Origin: Aquabacterium lacunae
Lineage (GTDB): Bacteria > Pseudomonadota > Gammaproteobacteria > Burkholderiales > Burkholderiaceae_C
Assembly: GCF_004310865.1 (NCBI RefSeq)
Contig: NZ_SIXI01000008.1
Span: forward strand, 62,001-126,000
Length of the DNA: 64,000 nucleotides
Direction: 5' to 3'
A program made the position numbers and the translations under genes. The first letter of the stretch is position 1. Each line of letters begins with the position of its first letter. The notes beneath the pieces were generated by a model. The model did not search any database. It had not been told where the DNA came from and saw only the letters and a list, made by a program, of their open reading frames with translations. Shown in pieces: positions 33,753 through 45,481 of this stretch.

Positions 33753-34886
33753 ATGAGCGCTTTTCTTGAATTCCATTTGATCCAGAACTTTGCCCCGTCG
33801 AATCTCAACCGCGACGACACTGGTGCTCCCAAAGATGCTTTGTTCGGCGGCCATCGCCGTGCACGTGTCAGCAGCCAGTGCTTCAAGCGAGCCGTTCGTG
33901 ATGTGGCGCGCAGCCAATCACTGTTGCCGGAAGAGTTCATGGGTGTTCGCACCATGAAGCTGAAACAGTTGCTGCAAGATAAATTGCCCCACCGGCCGGC
34001 CGAGGAGACTGCGGGCAAAATCGAAGCTGCGCTGGCCGCGGCCGGACTCAAGCTGAAAGATGGTGGCAAGACGGAGTACTTGCTTTTTCTGGGCGAGCGC
34101 GAGATCAGTGCGTTCGCCACCCTGGTTGATCAGCACTGGGATGTATTGGGCGGCGCCGAAAAAAAGTCCAAGAAAGACGCCAAATCCAGCCTGCCAAAAG
34201 AAGTGATCGATCAGGCCAAGTCCATCCTGGATGGGGGCAAGGCAGTCGATGTGGCGCTGTTTGGGCGAATGCTCGCTGACCTGCCTTCCGTCAACAAGGA
34301 CGCGGCATGTCAGGTTGCTCACGCCATCAGCACGCACAAAGTCACACGCGAATTCGACTACTTCACCGCGGTCGATGACGTGCCTGACAACGATGATGGC
34401 GCTGGTGCCGACATGATTGGTCAGATCGAATTCAATTCGGCCACCTTGTACCGTTATGCCGCGCTGGATGTTGCCAAGCTGGTGAGTAATCTCCAGGGCG
34501 ATCAGGCGTTGGCATTGTCTGCCGTGGAGGCGTTCACGCACGCGATGGTGCGAGCGATTCCCTCTGGCAAACAGAACACTTTCGCGGCGCACAACATGCC
34601 GCAGTTTGTCGGCGTCTGCCTGCGCCATGCCTCACCCATGAGTCTGGCCAATGCTTTTGAAAAGCCGGTGCAGCCGAGATCAGATGCTTCATACAGCGAC
34701 CAGTCCATCAAGGGGCTTGCTGAGCACGACGACAAACTGGGCAAGGTTTACGGGCATCCAGATGACGCGTGGGTCTGGCTGGACCTTTCTGGGCAATGGC
34801 CATCCGAAAAAGGTACATCTGCTGCATCGCTGATTGAACTGGCTCAGAAGGCACGCCAACTTGCAGCAAAGAACCTGGGAGCCTGA
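33753..34886 (+). CDS. casC: Cascade backbone subunit CasC/Cas7e
   Basis: A 377-residue Cas7-family protein starting at ATG 33753 behind GGGAG. FLEFHLIQNFAPSNLNRDDTGAPKDA and RRARVSSQCFKRAVR are the conserved N-terminus. FDYFTAVDD and ADMIGQIEFNSATLYRYAALD belong to the RRM-fold core, with FAAHNMPQFVGVC near the end. Six copies polymerise along the crRNA spacer. It follows casB by 11 bases and precedes casD by 1 base. Confidence 0.95.
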   Translation: MSAFLEFHLIQNFAPSNLNRDDTGAPKDALFGGHRRARVSSQCFKRAVRDVARSQSLLPEEFMGVRTMKLKQLLQDKLPHRPAEETAGKIEAALAAAGLKLKDGGKTEYLLFLGEREISAFATLVDQHWDVLGGAEKKSKKDAKSSLPKEVIDQAKSILDGGKAVDVALFGRMLADLPSVNKDAACQVAHAISTHKVTREFDYFTAVDDVPDNDDGAGADMIGQIEFNSATLYRYAALDVAKLVSNLQGDQALALSAVEAFTHAMVRAIPSGKQNTFAAHNMPQFVGVCLRHASPMSLANAFEKPVQPRSDASYSDQSIKGLAEHDDKLGKVYGHPDDAWVWLDLSGQWPSEKGTSAASLIELAQKARQLAAKNLGA

Positions 34887-34887
34887 A

Positions 34888-35553
34888 ATGGCAACGCTCT
34901 TGATGCGGCTGCAAGGCCCCATGCAATCGTGGGGCACTACCAGCCGTTTTGATGAACGCGACACCCAACTCGAACCATCCAAGTCTGGCGTGATCGGGCT
35001 GATCTGCGCTGCTTTGGGGCGCGATCGTGCTGAACCCATCGATGATCTGGCTGCGCTGCGCATGGGGGTCCGAATTGATCGTGAAGGCGTACCCATGCGC
35101 GACTATCAGACGGCAACAGGCATCATGGCGGCGACAGGCAAAGTAGATCTCAACAGAACCGTGGTCAGCCCGCGGTTTTATCTTGCTGACGCTGTTTTCT
35201 TGGTCGGTCTTGAGGGTGATCGCCTGTTACTTGATGTGGTCGCAGAGGCCTTGTGGCAACCCGTTTGGCCCTTGTCTTTGGGGCGAAAGAGTTGTGTGCC
35301 GTCCAAGCCTGTTCCGCTGCCTGATGCCGTATCAAGTCTGCCGTTGCAACAGGCCTTGTCCACTTGGCCCAAGTTGTGTGGGGGCAATGAGGCTTCTGTC
35401 CATCGCTTGCTCGTGGAAGATCAGGCAGAGGGGGCAATCCGTTTGGATCAGCCGGTCGCTCCTTTTGCCATTCGTCGCTTTGGCCCCCGCTTTGTGAGGT
35501 CCTTGCACATTCAATTGGGGGCGCAGCATGCACCTGACCCGTCTTTCTCTTGA
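34888..35553 (+). CDS. casD: Cascade subunit CasD/Cas5e
   Basis: A 221-residue RAMP protein that caps the crRNA 5' handle. MATLLMRLQGPMQSWGTTSRF is the usual Cas5e start, with PSKSGVIGLICAALGRDR and MRDYQTATG after it, and LGRKSCVPSKPV in the second half. It starts 1 base after the casC stop and overlaps casE by 26 bases. Confidence 0.95.
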   Translation: MATLLMRLQGPMQSWGTTSRFDERDTQLEPSKSGVIGLICAALGRDRAEPIDDLAALRMGVRIDREGVPMRDYQTATGIMAATGKVDLNRTVVSPRFYLADAVFLVGLEGDRLLLDVVAEALWQPVWPLSLGRKSCVPSKPVPLPDAVSSLPLQQALSTWPKLCGGNEASVHRLLVEDQAEGAIRLDQPVAPFAIRRFGPRFVRSLHIQLGAQHAPDPSFS

Positions 35554-36142
35554 GCTGAGGAGCGCTGCTGCGCGACGTGATCTGGGGGATGTGTACGACA
35601 TGCATCGCACCCTGAGTCGAGCTTTCGTGTCGAACAGCGATGAAAAACCCGGCAGGTTTTTGTGGCGAGTCGAGCCCGCTTCCGCCTCTCGCGCACCCCT
35701 TGTTCTGGTTCAATCTGAGTCTGCGCCAGACTGGAGCTTTCTATGCTCTCTGCCTGGCTACCTTGCGCGAGAACCGGAGGTCAAGACTTGGGATCCTGCG
35801 AGGTTGCTTGAACTGAACGCTAAACGCCGTTTCAGGTTAGTCGCGAATCCCACAGTGACAAGAGATGGTAAGCGCCAGGGCATTGTGCAGGAGACGGAAC
35901 AGCTGGACTGGCTTTCCCGGCAGGGCACAAAACTGGGGTTCGCAGTCGAGATGGCACTGGTGACCGACAGTGACTTTGTGGTGTCACGCTCGGGGCAGTC
36001 GTTGATTCAGTTTCAACGTGCCTGTTATGACGGGATTCTTTCGGTTCAAGATCCCTCGCGTTTGTTGAGCGCCATGAGCGCTGGAGTCGGTCCCGCAAAA
36101 GCGTTCGGCTGCGGTCTGCTGACCGTGGCTGCAATCGCGTGA
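35528..36142 (+). CDS. casE: CRISPR repeat endoribonuclease CasE/Cas6e
   Basis: A 204-residue protein that cleaves pre-crRNA within each repeat and stays on the 3' hairpin of the crRNA. Tyr23 and His26 (DVYDMHRTL) fall at the same positions as the catalytic pair of known Cas6e enzymes. The C-terminal Gly-rich loop GVGPAKAFGCGLLTV is intact. It overlaps casD by 26 bases. The stem of the array repeats (CCCCAC paired with GTGGGG) is the expected substrate. Confidence 0.95.
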   Translation: MHLTRLSLELRSAAARRDLGDVYDMHRTLSRAFVSNSDEKPGRFLWRVEPASASRAPLVLVQSESAPDWSFLCSLPGYLAREPEVKTWDPARLLELNAKRRFRLVANPTVTRDGKRQGIVQETEQLDWLSRQGTKLGFAVEMALVTDSDFVVSRSGQSLIQFQRACYDGILSVQDPSRLLSAMSAGVGPAKAFGCGLLTVAAIA

Positions 36143-36176
36143 TGTCTATTGCTGAGTCGCCACCGCGTGTTGGCCC

Positions 36177-37395
<1,219 letters not shown>

Positions 37396-37480
37396 TCTTT
37401 AACAAACCGGAATGGCCTGCTGATTTGGTGGAAAATCAGAGGCCGAAATTTCTCATTGAAATCAATGGGATAGAGGAAGT
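37396..37480 (+). promoter_or_regulatory. CRISPR leader with two palindromes and an IHF-like site
   Basis: An AT-rich 85-base stretch between cas2 and the first repeat. It has CTGATTT / AAATCAG (37420-37439, 6-base loop) and CATTGA-AA-TCAATG (37454-37467). AATCAATGGGATA at 37460-37472 is one mismatch from the IHF consensus and lies 9 bases before the first repeat, close to where IHF bends the E. coli leader for spacer integration. The array promoter should also lie here. Confidence 0.7.
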
Positions 37481-40400
37481 GTGTTCCCCACGTGCGTGGG
37501 GATGAACCGCCGTGCAGGTGCCCGGTGACAGCCGGTTCCACTGTGTTCCCCACGTGCGTGGGGATGAACCGCATTTCCTCGATGTACCCCGATGCTGGCC
37601 GCAGTGTTCCCCACGTGCGTGGGGATGAACCGAGGCGTCATGGACACGATGTCCTCTGATGTGAGTGTTCCCCACGTGCGTGGGGATGAACCGACCACAC
37701 GCGAGTGCTACGAGGTGCGCGAAGACGTGTTCCCCACGTGCGTGGGGATGAACCGCGTGGGTTGTCGGTCAGCTCGGTCTTGACAGCGTGTTCCCCACGT
37801 GCGTGGGGATGAACCGTGCATTTATATGTACTGCCCAGGGTGCGGACTGTGTTCCCCACGTGCGTGGGGATGAACCGCCCCCCTCAGTCCCTCAAAACCA
37901 GACTTATTAGTGTTCCCCACGTGCGTGGGGATGAACCGGTGTCGGGCTGGATCATGCACAAGGAACTGACCGTGTTCCCCACGTGCGTGGGGATGAACCG
38001 GGCGATGTGATCGCGGCCGCGCAGGTGACGTTGTGTTCCCCACGTGCGTGGGGATGAACCGGTGATCAGGTGGAAGCCTGAGTGCGAGAAGAAGTGTTCC
38101 CCACGTGCGTGGGGATGAACCGACCATGGAATTCACATGGCGCGGGCGGCCTGTGTGTTCCCCACGTGCGTGGGGATGAACCGCACACCAACCTGGAAAG
38201 CGTCCGCATCCGCCGGTGTTCCCCACGTGCGTGGGGATGAACCGGGTGCCATTCCCCCCGTGATCGTGAGCGTGAAGTGTTCCCCACGTGCGTGGGGATG
38301 AACCGCGGACCTGCCGCCCCCGAGACATTCTCATCAGGTGTTCCCCACGTGCGTGGGGATGAACCGTGGTGGTGTGGGCTGTTGGTCGTGGCGAGGAAGT
38401 GTTCCCCACGTGCGTGGGGATGAACCGTTCAACAACCGGGCGCGGTTCATGGGCATGCCGTGTTCCCCACGTGCGTGGGGATGAACCGATCGGGGCCGGT
38501 CTGGCTTTCCTCCATCTCATGTGTTCCCCACGTGCGTGGGGATGAACCGTTCCCCGAGCCGGAGCCGGTGACGCCGACGCGGTGTTCCCCACGTGCGTGG
38601 GGATGAACCGGCCGTGACGGGGCCCCGCATTCAGTTTCTCAAGTGTTCCCCACGTGCGTGGGGATGAACCGAGTTCCGCTTCTTTGGCAAGACCTACCTG
38701 CCGGTGTTCCCCACGTGCGTGGGGATGAACCGACGCCCGCGCCGCTGCAAACGAGCGCGCTTTTGTGTTCCCCACGTGCGTGGGGATGAACCGTCGCTTG
38801 GCGAGCTGGTGGCCGTGTTCCAACGGTGTTCCCCACGTGCGTGGGGATGAACCGGGTCTTGAGGGCGGTCCACAGGTTTTCCACGTGTGTTCCCCACGTG
38901 CGTGGGGATGAACCGTTCTCCACCACCAGCTCGTGCGGGTGCTGGCAGTGTTCCCCACGTGCGTGGGGATGAACCGTCAGCCGGGCCGCCCGCAGTGTTG
39001 CTGGTGGTGTGTTCCCCACGTGCGTGGGGATGAACCGCGGGCAAGCCGGTGCCCGTGGCCATCCCGGGCGTGTTCCCCACGTGCGTGGGGATGAACCGGC
39101 CTTGTAGCCGTCAGACTGCTCTTTGAAAAAGTGTTCCCCACGTGCGTGGGGATGAACCGGTCACGCCCTGCGAGAAGTGCCGGGGGTTTGAGTGTTCCCC
39201 ACGTGCGTGGGGATGAACCGTCGGCCGGCAAGCTGGTGACCAAGGAATCCATGTGTTCCCCACGTGCGTGGGGATGAACCGCGTTTTGCGGAGCCGCTGA
39301 GTGCGGCGTGTGCGTGTTCCCCACGTGCGTGGGGATGAACCGAGCCGCGCGAGCTGACCGAAGAGTGCGCCGAAGTGTTCCCCACGTGCGTGGGGATGAA
39401 CCGCAGTGCGGCAAGGTGCTGAGGCACTTGCTTGAGTGTTCCCCACGTGCGTGGGGATGAACCGTACGTGAGCCCGCCGACGTCGCAGCTGCAGACGTGT
39501 TCCCCACGTGCGTGGGGATGAACCGGTTTGACCACGGCCGACGACCTCAAGCAGCAGGTGTTCCCCACGTGCGTGGGGATGAACCGTGGGCGCGGCCATC
39601 GGTGATTTCGTGTTCAACCGTGTTCCCCACGTGCGTGGGGATGAACCGGAGCACCACGGCGACGACCTGGTGCAAGCGATGTGTTCCCCACGTGCGTGGG
39701 GATGAACCGACCCCGCACACCCTGGACAACGCCACCCGCGTGTGTTCCCCACGTGCGTGGGGATGAACCGCGATGAACACATGTTTGCCCGCGATGCCTT
39801 CAGTGTTCCCCACGTGCGTGGGGATGAACCGGCCCGCGAGATGCTGGCCGGTGACGCCTTCGCGTGTTCCCCACGTGCGTGGGGATGAACCGGATGGCGA
39901 GGCTTACCTGGGCTACCTGCGCGAGGTGTTCCCCACGTGCGTGGGGATGAACCGGCCTGCAGTTTCCACTGCTCGCCTGCCAGCCAGTGTTCCCCACGTG
40001 CGTGGGGATGAACCGGCAGGCAACTATTTGCCGCAGGGCGCCAGTCAGTGTTCCCCACGTGCGTGGGGATGAACCGCAGATGCGCGCGGCGCGGACGTTG
40101 TGGGCGGCGTGTTCCCCACGTGCGTGGGGATGAACCGGCGTCCTTGTATTGCTTCAGCACCCCGTCGATCGTGTTCCCCACGTGCGTGGGGATGAACCGG
40201 AGGATCGGTTCGGTCCCAGCCTGTCTCCCAAGTGTTCCCCACGTGCGTGGGGATGAACCGGCTTGCACCTTGATGTCGTTGGCCGTGATGATGTGTTCCC
40301 CACGTGCGTGGGGATGAACCGGTGTCGAGCGGGCTGCGGTCCTCGCTGGTGTCGTGTTCCCCACGTGCGTGGGGATGAACCGTCCCCCGGCGTTTGATGA

Positions 40401-41359
40401 TTGGCGGCATTCCTGTGTTCCCCACGTGCGTGGGGATGAACCGTAGCGGCGCTCAGCGAACCGGCCAGTGCTGGAGTGTTCCCCACGTGCGTGGGGATGA
40501 ACCGGTGGAGCGCTTGGGCACACCCTGGTGGTGAATGTGTTCCCCACGTGCGTGGGGATGAACCGGATTCAGAGCGATCAGAAAGCGATGTGCTGCGGTG
40601 TTCCCCACGTGCGTGGGGATGAACCGTGATGGCATGAAGGTAACGCTACACAATCCACGTGTTCCCCACGTGCGTGGGGATGAACCGGTCTGGGACCACG
40701 CCGACTACATCCCGTTCTAGTGTTCCCCACGTGCGTGGGGATGAACCGCACCCCCGGCAAAAGCGGGGCAACGATCAGTGGTGTTCCCCACGTGCGTGGG
40801 GATGAACCGTGTTATGCCTGGCAGCCACCATGCCCAGTACAGTGTTCCCCACGTGCGTGGGGATGAACCGGGCACGCACGGCTGCCAACCAAAGGAGAGT
40901 TGGTGTTCCCCACGTGCGTGGGGATGAACCGCAGGAATCAACAGACTCACGGAGAAAAGCGCCGTGTTCCCCACGTGCGTGGGGATGAACCGGAGACCAA
41001 TAATCCCAGTCAGCGACCTCACAAGTGTTCCCCATGTGCGTGGGGATGAACCGCTGGTGGTGGCCGACCTGTCGAACATCGAGGGCGTGTTCCCCACGTG
41101 CGTGGGGATGAACCGTGCTCGGGCAGCTTGGTGGAGGGAAGGCTGAGGTGTTCCCCACGTGCGTGGGGATGAACCGCCGATGGCGGTGCCCACGATGGCC
41201 TCGATGATGTGTTCCCCACGTGCGTGGGGATGAACCGCGGGAGGAATTCATCGGGTGGGTGCGTCATCAGTGTTCCCCACGTGCGTGGGGATGAACCGGT
41301 GTACCTGTGGCCTGACGCTGATTCGCAGCAGTATTCCCCACGCACGTGGGGATGAATCG
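37481..41359 (+). CRISPR. Type I-E CRISPR array, 64 repeats and 63 spacers
   Basis: Repeats are 29 bp, starting GTGTTCCCC and ending GGGGATGAACCG, with the inner palindrome CCCCACGTGCGTGGGG. Counting every repeat start gives 64 repeats. 56 spacers are 32 nt and seven are 33 nt (those after repeats 1, 4, 8, 35, 40, 44 and 59). 62 repeats were read as identical. Repeat 59 (41025) has one C-to-T change. The last repeat (41331-41359) differs at four positions and marks the trailer end, so the leader and newest spacers are on the cas2 side. The repeat matches the Cas6e type; the locus is complete and oriented with cas genes upstream. Confidence 0.99.
41331..41359 (+). repeat. Degenerate terminal CRISPR repeat
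   Basis: Begins GTATTCCCC and ends GATGAATCG. The central TG of the palindrome has become CA, so the CCCCACG/CGTGGGG arms remain complementary. Changes at positions 3 and 27 also occur. Typical of the leader-distal end. Confidence 0.9.
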
Positions 41360-41737
41360 GCGTACCACTCGACCAACAGCGTGCGCGGGGAGATATCCGC
41401 AAATGCTTTCGATGGTAGCTGTGGCGCTCTGCTGCGCATCCCTTCGTTGGGTCAAGTGATCCCTTTGCATCTGAAGCGAAAACTTCAGCGAGCACTTCCT
41501 GTGAGTTTGGGCCTCAATGGCTGGTGGGTTGTCGGCAGCATTTCCTCCGGAGCGTGAGGCCGCCGAGCTGAAAGGCCCTGGTGAGCGAGGGGCTACCCCA
41601 TCAGAGCCCTCAGGTTTGTGAATTGGCCCGCCGATAAAAACACACGTCCCCACCACGCCAGGGGAGCCGCTTGCCCCTCACAGAGCCTGGGCGCCCGCGG
41701 CAGGGTGCCAGGCTCTGACACAGCAGAGGTGGAGGCC
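41360..41737. other. Intergenic region between CRISPR array and chemoreceptor gene
   Basis: About 380 bases with no convincing gene. The first 250 bases hold nothing recognised. The last part carries a sigma-28-like promoter (41610-41637) and the 5' untranslated leader of the chemoreceptor gene. A longer in-frame ORF start at 41618 overlaps that promoter and is not used. Confidence 0.6.
41610..41637 (+). promoter_or_regulatory. Sigma-28 (FliA)-type promoter candidate
   Basis: GCCGATAA at 41630-41637 is a perfect FliA -10 element. TCAGGTTT at 41610-41617 differs from the -35 consensus TAAAGTTT at two positions, with a 12-base spacer (11 is usual). It lies 100 bases upstream of a methyl-accepting chemotaxis gene, the kind of gene FliA normally controls. 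Confidence 0.65.
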
Positions 41738-43288
41738 ATGGGAGCTTGGTGGTCACGTGCGCGTTTGCGCACCCGGGTGCAGGCAGGTTTTATGCTGGTG
41801 CTGGCCTTGGCGGCCGTGCAGGGCGCGATGGCATTTCTCGAGATGCGGCTGATCAATCAGCAGTCCACCGACATCGCTCAGAACTGGCTGCCCAGCGTGC
41901 AGACCGTGGGCGAGCTCAATGCCCATGTGGGCCAGATGCAAAGCCTGCGCTACCAGCACGTGCTGGCCGACACACCCGAAGACAAGACCCGTGTGGGCGA
42001 GCAGCTCAAAGTGCTCGACGCCGCGGTGCAGCAGCGCGTGGCGCGCATGAAAGACCTCTCGCATTCGCCCGAAGAGTTCACCCTGATCGAAGAGTTCGAG
42101 CAGGCCTGGGGCGTGAGCCGGGGCCTGCGCGTGAAGCTGCTGGCCTGGAGTGCCGAGGGCGAAACCGAGCGTGCACTGCGCATGCTCCATGGCCCCACCC
42201 AGGAGCACGATGCACGCATGGTCGACGCCATCACGCAGCTGGTCAAGCTCAATGCCGATGGCGCCACACAGGCCAGTGCCAAGGGCGATGCCGTGTTCCA
42301 GCGTGCGGCTTACATCATGGGCGCGGTGTGGCTGGGCATGACCTTGCTCGGCCTGTGGGTGGGCGCGCGCATGGCCACGTCGGTGGCCCGCCCGGTGCTG
42401 CAGGCCCGCGATGCCATGCGCGCCATGGCCGCTGGCGATCTGCACGTGCGGCTGCCGGCCGCCCGGGGGGACGAAGTGGGCGACATGATCGACGCCATGC
42501 GCAGCATGCAGCAGCAGCTGGCCGATCTGGTGGGGCGTGTGCGCCAGGCGGCCGACAGCGTGGCCACCGCCAGCACCCAGATCGCGCAAGGCAACCAGGA
42601 CCTGAGCCAGCGCACCGAAACGCAGGCCAGTGCCCTGCAGCAGACTGCCGCGTCGATGGACGAGCTGTCGTCCACGGTGCAGCAAAACGCCGAGCATGCC
42701 AACCAGGCCAATGCACTGGCCCTGAAGGCCTCGCAGGTGGCCCGCGAGGGCGGTGAATCGGTCGAGCAGGTGATCCAGACCATGCGCGGCATCACCGAGG
42801 CCTCACGGCGCATTGCCGACATCATCGGCACCATCGACGGCATTGCCTTTCAGACCAACATCCTGGCGCTGAACGCCGCGGTGGAAGCGGCCCGCGCGGG
42901 CGAGCAGGGCCGAGGCTTTGCGGTGGTGGCCAGTGAAGTGCGCTCGCTGGCGCAACGCAGCGCCACGGCCTCGCGTGAGATCCGGCAGCTCATCACCGAC
43001 AGTGTGGAGCGCGTGGAGCAGGGCAATGCCCAGGTGGCGCAGGCCGGCGGCACCATGCAGGGCGTGGTGCAGGCCATTGCCGAAGTGGCCAGCCTGATGC
43101 AGGGCATCAGCGGTGCCTCGCGCGAGCAGAGCGTGGGCGTGCACCAGGTGGGCGAGGCCGTGAGCCAGATGGACCAGGTCACGCAGCAGAACGCCGCGCT
43201 GGTGGAAGAAGCCGCTGCCGCCGCGCAGAGCCTGAGCCATCAAGCCCAGGAACTGGTGTCGGCCATGGCGGTGTTCAAGACCGAGTGA
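41738..43288 (+). CDS. Methyl-accepting chemotaxis protein (4HB-type sensor)
   Basis: A 516-residue receptor. ATG 41738 sits behind GGAGG. Membrane helix 1 ([20 protein letters not shown]) is followed by a periplasmic four-helix-bundle-like domain of about 150 residues, helix 2 ([21 protein letters not shown]), a HAMP domain, and the cytoplasmic signalling bundle with hairpin tip [39 protein letters not shown]. No C-terminal pentapeptide for CheR tethering is visible. Ligand unknown. It probably belongs to the flagellar regulon, given the sigma-28-like promoter. Its end overlaps the convergent AraC gene by 14 bases. Confidence 0.93.
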   Translation: MGAWWSRARLRTRVQAGFMLVLALAAVQGAMAFLEMRLINQQSTDIAQNWLPSVQTVGELNAHVGQMQSLRYQHVLADTPEDKTRVGEQLKVLDAAVQQRVARMKDLSHSPEEFTLIEEFEQAWGVSRGLRVKLLAWSAEGETERALRMLHGPTQEHDARMVDAITQLVKLNADGATQASAKGDAVFQRAAYIMGAVWLGMTLLGLWVGARMATSVARPVLQARDAMRAMAAGDLHVRLPAARGDEVGDMIDAMRSMQQQLADLVGRVRQAADSVATASTQIAQGNQDLSQRTETQASALQQTAASMDELSSTVQQNAEHANQANALALKASQVAREGGESVEQVIQTMRGITEASRRIADIIGTIDGIAFQTNILALNAAVEAARAGEQGRGFAVVASEVRSLAQRSATASREIRQLITDSVERVEQGNAQVAQAGGTMQGVVQAIAEVASLMQGISGASREQSVGVHQVGEAVSQMDQVTQQNAALVEEAAAAAQSLSHQAQELVSAMAVFKTE

Positions 43289-44159
43289 GGGTCGACACCC
43301 AGGCGCGCGGCGAACACCCCAGTCGCGCGTTGAAGGCCCGTGACAGGGCCGAGGCGTTGGCATAGCCCAGCGCATCGGCCAGCTCCTTCACGCTGCGCCC
43401 GGCACGCAGCCCCTGCTGCGCCAGGCGCATGCGCCAGTCGGCCAGGTAGTCGGCGGGTGGTTGGCCCACCACGGCATGGAACTCGGTGGCGAACCGCGTG
43501 CGCGACATGCCCGCCAGTTCGGCCAGCAGCGGCAGGTGCCAGGCCTGGCCCGGGTGCTCGTGCATGGCCGTGAGGGCGCGTGCCAGGGCGGGGTGCGCCA
43601 GGCCCGGCAGCAGGCCGGCGGGCAGGCCCGGGGTGGCCGGGTGGTCCAGCAGCCAGCGCAGCAACTGCAGCAGCACCACTTCGAACAGCCGGTCGGCCAG
43701 CAGCCGCTGGCCACAGCGCACATGCGCGGTTTCGGCCAGCAGCAGCTGCAGGCTGGCCTCCAGGCCTGGCACCTGCGCCAGTGGGGCCAGCACCAGGGGC
43801 GGCAGGGCCATGGCCAGGGGGTGCTGCGCGCCACCGTCGAAATGCAATTGCGCGCACGTGAAATCGGAGCCCTCGGCGGGCGGGTTGTGGAAGCGGTGCG
43901 TGAAGGGGCGCGCGTACAGCAGCAAGGTGGGCTCGGTGACCAGCAACTGCGTGGGCACCTCGCGCGCCCCGGGGTGCGTGACCTTCAGGTGCCCGCGGCG
44001 CAGCACATGCAGGAAGCCGTGGCCCAGTGCCGCATCGAAGTGGTTCAGGCCGCACAGCGGGCCGTTGTGGTGCAGGTGGGCCGACACCGGAAAGCGCATC
44101 AGCAAGCCGCTGAGCCGGTCGATGGACGCTGAAGGGGGCATGTCTGAACGAAGTGGCAT
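43275..44159 (-). CDS. AraC-family transcriptional regulator
   Basis: A 294-residue protein. The N-terminal half is a cupin-like sensor of the AraC-binding type ([38 protein letters not shown]). The C-terminal half carries two HTH units: [38 protein letters not shown] and [25 protein letters not shown]. It is divergent from an AhpD-like gene 80 bases away, its most likely target. ATG 44159 is used; ATG 44141 is an alternative. Ligand unknown. Confidence 0.9.
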   Translation of the reverse strand: MPLRSDMPPSASIDRLSGLLMRFPVSAHLHHNGPLCGLNHFDAALGHGFLHVLRRGHLKVTHPGAREVPTQLLVTEPTLLLYARPFTHRFHNPPAEGSDFTCAQLHFDGGAQHPLAMALPPLVLAPLAQVPGLEASLQLLLAETAHVRCGQRLLADRLFEVVLLQLLRWLLDHPATPGLPAGLLPGLAHPALARALTAMHEHPGQAWHLPLLAELAGMSRTRFATEFHAVVGQPPADYLADWRMRLAQQGLRAGRSVKELADALGYANASALSRAFNARLGCSPRAWVSTLTRS

Positions 44160-44239
44160 GTTTGATGAATGAAATGTATCTCTTCATTCAATGGCCCGCC
44201 AGACACTGAAGGCTCTTTCAACCCCCAAGGAGCTTTCTC

Positions 44240-44773
44240 ATGCCCCGCATCAACCTCGACACCACCCGCACCCCCGCCACCAGCCAGGTCCTGCTGCAGC
44301 AGGTGCACCAGGCCTTTGGCGCCACGCCCCACATGTTCAAGGCCGTGGCCAATTCACCCGCTGCCTTGCAGAGCATGTGGGCGGCCTTTGGCGCCCTGGG
44401 CCAGGGCACGCTGGGCGCCGCGCTGGGCGAGCAGATCGCGGTGGCGGTGGCCAACCGCAACCGCTGTGAATACTGCCTGGCCGCCCACACCGTGCTGGGG
44501 CGCAATGCCGGTGTCAGTCCCGAGGCCATGGCCCAGGCCCAGGTGGGCCTGAGCGCCGAGCCGCGCACCCAGGCGGCCCTGACCTTTGCGCTGAAGGTGG
44601 TCGAGCAACGCGCCCAGATCACCGAGGGTGATGTGGCCGCCCTGCACGAGGTGGGCTTCAACGACGAACACGTCATGGAGATCCTGGCCCATGTGGCGCT
44701 GAACCTGTTCACCAACTACGTGAACGTGGCCTTCGACGTGCCGGTCGATTTCCCCCGCGTGGCCCTGCGCTAA
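44240..44773 (+). CDS. Carboxymuconolactone decarboxylase/AhpD-family protein
   Basis: A 177-residue helical protein. Glu64 (GEQIAVAVANRNRCEYCLAAH) with Cys76-x-x-Cys79 and His83 is the AhpD-type redox active site, suggesting a peroxidase-related or thiol-disulfide role rather than lactone decarboxylation. AAGGAGC precedes the start. It is divergent from the AraC regulator and 9 bases upstream of the amidotransferase gene, so the two may form an operon controlled by it. Confidence 0.9.
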   Translation: MPRINLDTTRTPATSQVLLQQVHQAFGATPHMFKAVANSPAALQSMWAAFGALGQGTLGAALGEQIAVAVANRNRCEYCLAAHTVLGRNAGVSPEAMAQAQVGLSAEPRTQAALTFALKVVEQRAQITEGDVAALHEVGFNDEHVMEILAHVALNLFTNYVNVAFDVPVDFPRVALR

Positions 44774-44782
44774 GCTGTTGGC

Positions 44783-45481
44783 ATGCCCGCCCACATCACC
44801 GTCATCCAGCACCTGTCCTTTGAAGACCTGGGCAGTTACGAGGCTGTGCTGCGCCAGCGCGGCCATGGCATCACCTGCCTGCAGGCCGGGGTCGATGCCG
44901 TGGGCCCCGCCATCGAGCAGGCCGAGTGCCTGGTGGTGTTGGGCGGGCCCATTGGCGTGTACGAAAGCGACCGCTACCCCTTCCTGCACGACGAGCTGCA
45001 AGCCCTGCAGCAGCGCTTGCAGGCGGGGCGCCCCACCCTGGGCATCTGCCTGGGCGCACAGCTCATGGCGCAGGCCCTGGGTGGGCGCGTGTACCCCGGG
45101 GGGCGCAAGGAGATCGGTTTTGCGCAGCTGCACCTCACGCCCGCCGGCTTGCAGTCGCCCTTGCGCCACCTGCAGGGCGTGCCCGTGCTGCACTGGCATG
45201 GCGACACCTTCGATTTGCCGCCTGGCGCGCAGTGGCTGGCGGCCTCTGACCTGTACCCGCACCAGGCCTTCAGCATGGGCCCGCAGGTGCTGGCCCTGCA
45301 GTTCCACCCCGAGGCCGAGGTGCGCACCTTCGAGCGCTGGCTGATCGGCCACACGGCCGAGCTGGGCGCAGCGGGCATCAGTGTGCCGCTGCTGCGCGAA
45401 CAGGCCCGGCAGCTGGGCCCCGCCCTGGAGCGGGCCGCTCAGGCCGTGCTGGTCGACTGGCTGGCCACGTTGCCGGCGTGA
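44783..45481 (+). CDS. Class I glutamine amidotransferase-like protein
   Basis: A 232-residue GATase1 domain. The nucleophile is Cys89 (GICLGAQLMA), and His175 and Glu177 (QFHPEAE) complete the triad. The oxyanion strand is LVVLGGPIGVYE. It stands alone, like YfeJ/GMP-synthase-like amidotransferases of unknown acceptor. It follows the AhpD-like gene by 9 bases and its last 43 bases overlap the convergent Rieske gene. Confidence 0.88.
   Translation: MPAHITVIQHLSFEDLGSYEAVLRQRGHGITCLQAGVDAVGPAIEQAECLVVLGGPIGVYESDRYPFLHDELQALQQRLQAGRPTLGICLGAQLMAQALGGRVYPGGRKEIGFAQLHLTPAGLQSPLRHLQGVPVLHWHGDTFDLPPGAQWLAASDLYPHQAFSMGPQVLALQFHPEAEVRTFERWLIGHTAELGAAGISVPLLREQARQLGPALERAAQAVLVDWLATLPA

Noticed and set aside
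37481-41359. Long ORFs on both strands in the array, with repeated peptides such as VHPHARGEH and VPHVRGDEP
   Set aside because: They are translations of the CRISPR repeats; periodicity is exactly the repeat-spacer unit.
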